Of a stretch of 36,397 bases of DNA, positions 34,942 through 36,397 are shown piece by piece. The notes below the pieces were generated by a model. That model was not told the origin of the DNA. It worked only from the letters and a program-made list of their open reading frames with translations, and made no database searches. Each line of letters begins with the position of its first letter. Positions within the stretch are counted from its first letter, which is position 1. Origin of the DNA: an uncultured bacterium (lineage in GTDB: Bacteria; Verrucomicrobiota; Kiritimatiellia; RFP12; UBA1067); NCBI GenBank assembly GCA_902800055.1, contig CADCCW010000020.1, forward strand, positions 1 to 36,397, written 5' to 3'. The translations under genes were made by a program, and so were the position numbers.

Positions 34942-34971
34942 ATGATACCATAATCGAGAACATTTTGTCAA
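34942..34971 (-). promoter_or_regulatory. Proximal promoter of the AbiE-2 operon
   Basis: On the minus strand TTGACA (34966-34971) and TATCAT (34942-34947) are 18 bp apart. The TGA of micropeptide ORF B lies inside the -35 box. Confidence 0.65.
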
Positions 34972-35204
34972 TAGCCAAAAGGTGAAATTGTCAAATTGAT
35001 ACCACAATCGCCAACAAAGTGACAAAGCAAAGCATCAAAAGGGTCAGACCCTTCTGTATATGCTTTTACTGTATATGCCGCGGGGCGCGGGGTGTATTGC
35101 GACGAATTCTCCACCCATTCCGACGCGTCACAGCGCATGCCAGCCGCGATTCCGCCCACGATGGCGAGGGCGAGGGAAAGCGCGGACTTGGCACGGGGTT
35201 TCAT
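34968..35204 (-). CDS. Micropeptide ORF B
   Basis: The 78-codon ORF starts with a signal-peptide-like MKPRAKSALSLALAIVGG segment, CDAS, and AAYTVKAYTEGSDPF, matching ORF A over the first 56 residues. Differences from A include several synonymous changes and no indels, which is what a selected coding sequence would show. The last 22 residues are outside the repeat and unique. The ATG is 7 nt after TATAAT, without a Shine-Dalgarno. Function unknown; a small secreted or membrane-anchored peptide is the most direct reading. Confidence 0.5.
   Translation of the reverse strand: MKPRAKSALSLALAIVGGIAAGMRCDASEWVENSSQYTPRPAAYTVKAYTEGSDPFDALLCHFVGDCGINLTISPFGY
34996..35025 (-). promoter_or_regulatory. 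Distal promoter-like duplicate upstream of AbiE-2
   Basis: TTGTCA (35020-35025) and TATCAA (34996-35001) are 18 bp apart, 54 bp upstream of the proximal promoter. GATACCAYAATCG occurs in both, so it is a tandem duplication or a paired operator. Confidence 0.5.
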
Positions 35205-35274
35205 CGCGTGAATTATACCATTTTTGCCGCGGGCCGTGTCGGCTTTCGCGGCAGATTTCCGTGGCCGCGAAAAG
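35036..35274 (-). repeat. 239-bp direct repeat, copy B
   Basis: Same length and orientation as copy A (32272-32510). It lies directly upstream of the AbiE-2 promoters. Its far end touches the partial palindromic element at 35275. Confidence 0.9.
35212..35220 (-). promoter_or_regulatory. Extended -10 of micropeptide ORF B
   Basis: TGGTATAAT on the minus strand followed by 7 nt and the ATG at 35204. Confidence 0.55.
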
Positions 35275-35310
35275 TGAGCGTCGTTAGACGCGAACAAATC
35301 CTCGTGTTAA
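35275..35310. repeat. Palindromic element copy 3, right half only
   Basis: TGAGCG, GCGAACAAATC and GTGTTAA match the right half of the elements at 14553 and 15970. The left half is missing exactly where repeat B begins. Confidence 0.6.
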
Positions 35311-35326
35311 ACCAAAACCGCCGCGG

Positions 35327-35368
35327 CCTTTCAACCTTTCAACCTTTCAACCTTTCAACTTTTCAACC
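35327..35368. repeat. 8-bp tandem repeat (CCTTTCAA)n
   Basis: About five units of CCTTTCAA with one variant. The reverse complement of this unit is the repeat found inside the GH2 gene. The rest of the gap up to 35430 holds nothing I recognise. Confidence 0.8.
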
Positions 35369-35429
35369 TCTCAGGTGCCGCGCAAACTGCCGCCGCAAGC
35401 ACCGTCTTCACGCCGTCCGTCTCCGTTCG

Positions 35430-36397
35430 TCAGACGCCGATGTCGATCTGGTACGAGTCGTCGCCGGCCATCTTGAGCGCGTCGTCCTTGATGGCCTGCA
35501 CTCGCGTATCCTCGCCGGCGAACCAGCCCGCCTTCAGCTCGCTGGACGTGATGGTATAGACGTCGGCCATGAGCCTGGTCTTGGAATCGGCGAACGTATT
35601 GGACAGCATGTCGAAGTTGTTCATCAGCGTCGTCATGATGGCGTTGGCGAACGAACTCGGCTTTTCGACCGACTCGAACGTGCGCATGTGCACAAGCTGG
35701 CCCTCGGAGTTCTGTATGGTCTGGAAGATTTGCTTGACCATGGAGCAGTACTGGGAAGCGTACTTCTTGACCGCCGCCGTTTTCTTCTCGGGCGTGTCGG
35801 CTGCGGCGATTTCCGTCTCGAACGTTGCGAGAGCCGTGTCCACCTCGATGAGCCAGGTGCCCAGGATCTTGTCGCGTTCGGTGTCCACATTGGCCCTCAG
35901 CATGTCCCTCAGCTTGCGGGCCTCTACCGCAGGGTCGGCCGCGTTCTGGACGCGATTGACGAACCTCGTATAGTAGGAGCCTCCGGGATTGAGCGCGCCT
36001 TCTTCGAGGGAGTATTCGCCGAAGCCCTCGGCCGAGAGGTGGTGGCAGAAGGCGGAAATCTGGACGTCTTTGCCGTCCTTCGCCAGGCCGACGACGGTTT
36101 CGTCATCGTCCACCAGCACCTTGCCTTCCGGCGACGCACGGAAGTCCATCGCCATGCCGAGGATGTCCAGCTCGTCGCGCGGCGGGTCCGGCGGCGCGCT
36201 GACATAGCCGTTTGCCGCCTCCAGGAGCTCGCTCGCCTGGTTCAGTATGGTGTTCATTTCGACCATCGTGTTCGAGAGGCGCGCCATGGACTGCACGAAG
36301 CAGTTGATGGCGGGCGGCAGCTCGATGCCCAGCTTCTGCAGCTCTGCGACTGCCGCGTTCAGGCGGTACACCATGTCGTACGAGAAGCGTCCCTTCG
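35430..36397 (-). CDS. Unrecognised protein, 5' end outside window
   Basis: The frame is open to the window edge and continues upstream of the first ATG (36374) as KGRFSYD, so about 321 C-terminal residues are visible. It is predominantly helical and acidic, with no membrane segment: ELLEAANGYVSAPPDPPRDE, a middle region with DVQISAFCHHLSAEGFGEYS, and long helices such as LDMLRANVDTERDKILGT-like stretches. No metal site, P-loop or known signature is evident. Length, helical content and polar character would fit a structural or effector-like protein, but I assign no function. Confidence 0.6.
   Translation of the reverse strand, partial: KGRFSYDMVYRLNAAVAELQKLGIELPPAINCFVQSMARLSNTMVEMNTILNQASELLEAANGYVSAPPDPPRDELDILGMAMDFRASPEGKVLVDDDETVVGLAKDGKDVQISAFCHHLSAEGFGEYSLEEGALNPGGSYYTRFVNRVQNAADPAVEARKLRDMLRANVDTERDKILGTWLIEVDTALATFETEIAAADTPEKKTAAVKKYASQYCSMVKQIFQTIQNSEGQLVHMRTFESVEKPSSFANAIMTTLMNNFDMLSNTFADSKTRLMADVYTITSSELKAGWFAGEDTRVQAIKDDALKMAGDDSYQIDIGV

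Noticed and set aside
35036..35075. LexA box in the CTGTATATG repeats
   Set aside because: The half-site resembles E. coli LexA sequence, but the two copies are direct, not inverted, and host LexA specificity is unknown.
16088..35368. CRISPR array
   Set aside because: The short repeats have 7-8-bp units with no spacers, and no cas gene is present.

Overview
The window is high-GC bacterial chromosome from a Gram-negative organism. LpxI and LpxB show lipid A synthesis. Sec- and Tat-exported proteins (a very large beta-helix protein, a GH2 enzyme, a Tat-exported Gfo/Idh/MocA oxidoreductase) suggest the PVC group, most likely Kiritimatiellota/Verrucomicrobiota. That placement is inferred from gene content and style, not from a marker tree. 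I found no rRNA, tRNA or CRISPR array.

Layout. 1-666 (+): 3' end of a membrane protein gene, facing a terminator hairpin. 723-8406 (-): a housekeeping block, lpxI-lpxB followed by purL-manC-truA, with overlapping or near-touching genes. 8539-14427 (-): one giant secreted glycine-rich/beta-helix protein gene. 14553-16071: an AAA ATPase gene bracketed by two direct copies of a palindromic element. 16156-21287 (-): an operon of antiporter, cmk, metK, hemW and a membrane metallophosphoesterase. 21360-23008 (+): a CPBP protease-like gene and an MtaB-type tRNA methylthiotransferase, divergent from that operon. 22997-24789 (-): an SSB-like OB protein, prmC and a NYN/YacP-type nuclease. 24826-27308 (-): paaK and a short MurC-like ligase. 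27403-30586 (-): an exported Gfo/Idh/MocA oxidoreductase and GH2 hydrolase, preceded by a possible leader ORF. 30647-35274 (-): an accessory island with two AbiE type IV toxin-antitoxin operons. 35430-36397 (-): an unrecognised gene running off the window.

The most interesting structure is in the accessory DNA. Three cassettes (AAA ATPase; AbiE-1; and AbiE-2 with a metallophosphoesterase and DUF4186) are each bracketed by their own pair of direct repeats, different for each cassette. The AbiE-2 cassette is a four-gene operon between two 239-bp repeats. Each repeat carries an extended -10 promoter and a small ORF for a signal-peptide-like micropeptide; differences between the copies include synonymous changes and leave the frame intact.

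A second theme is promoter form. An extended -10 (TGGTATAAT) recurs upstream of core genes, often with the start codon only 6-8 nt downstream, which predicts leaderless mRNAs. Accessory genes and paaK instead have -35/-10 pairs with 17-18 bp spacing. Simple-sequence repeats also lie inside or against genes: a purL linker, the GH2 gene and the end of the metallophosphoesterase gene.
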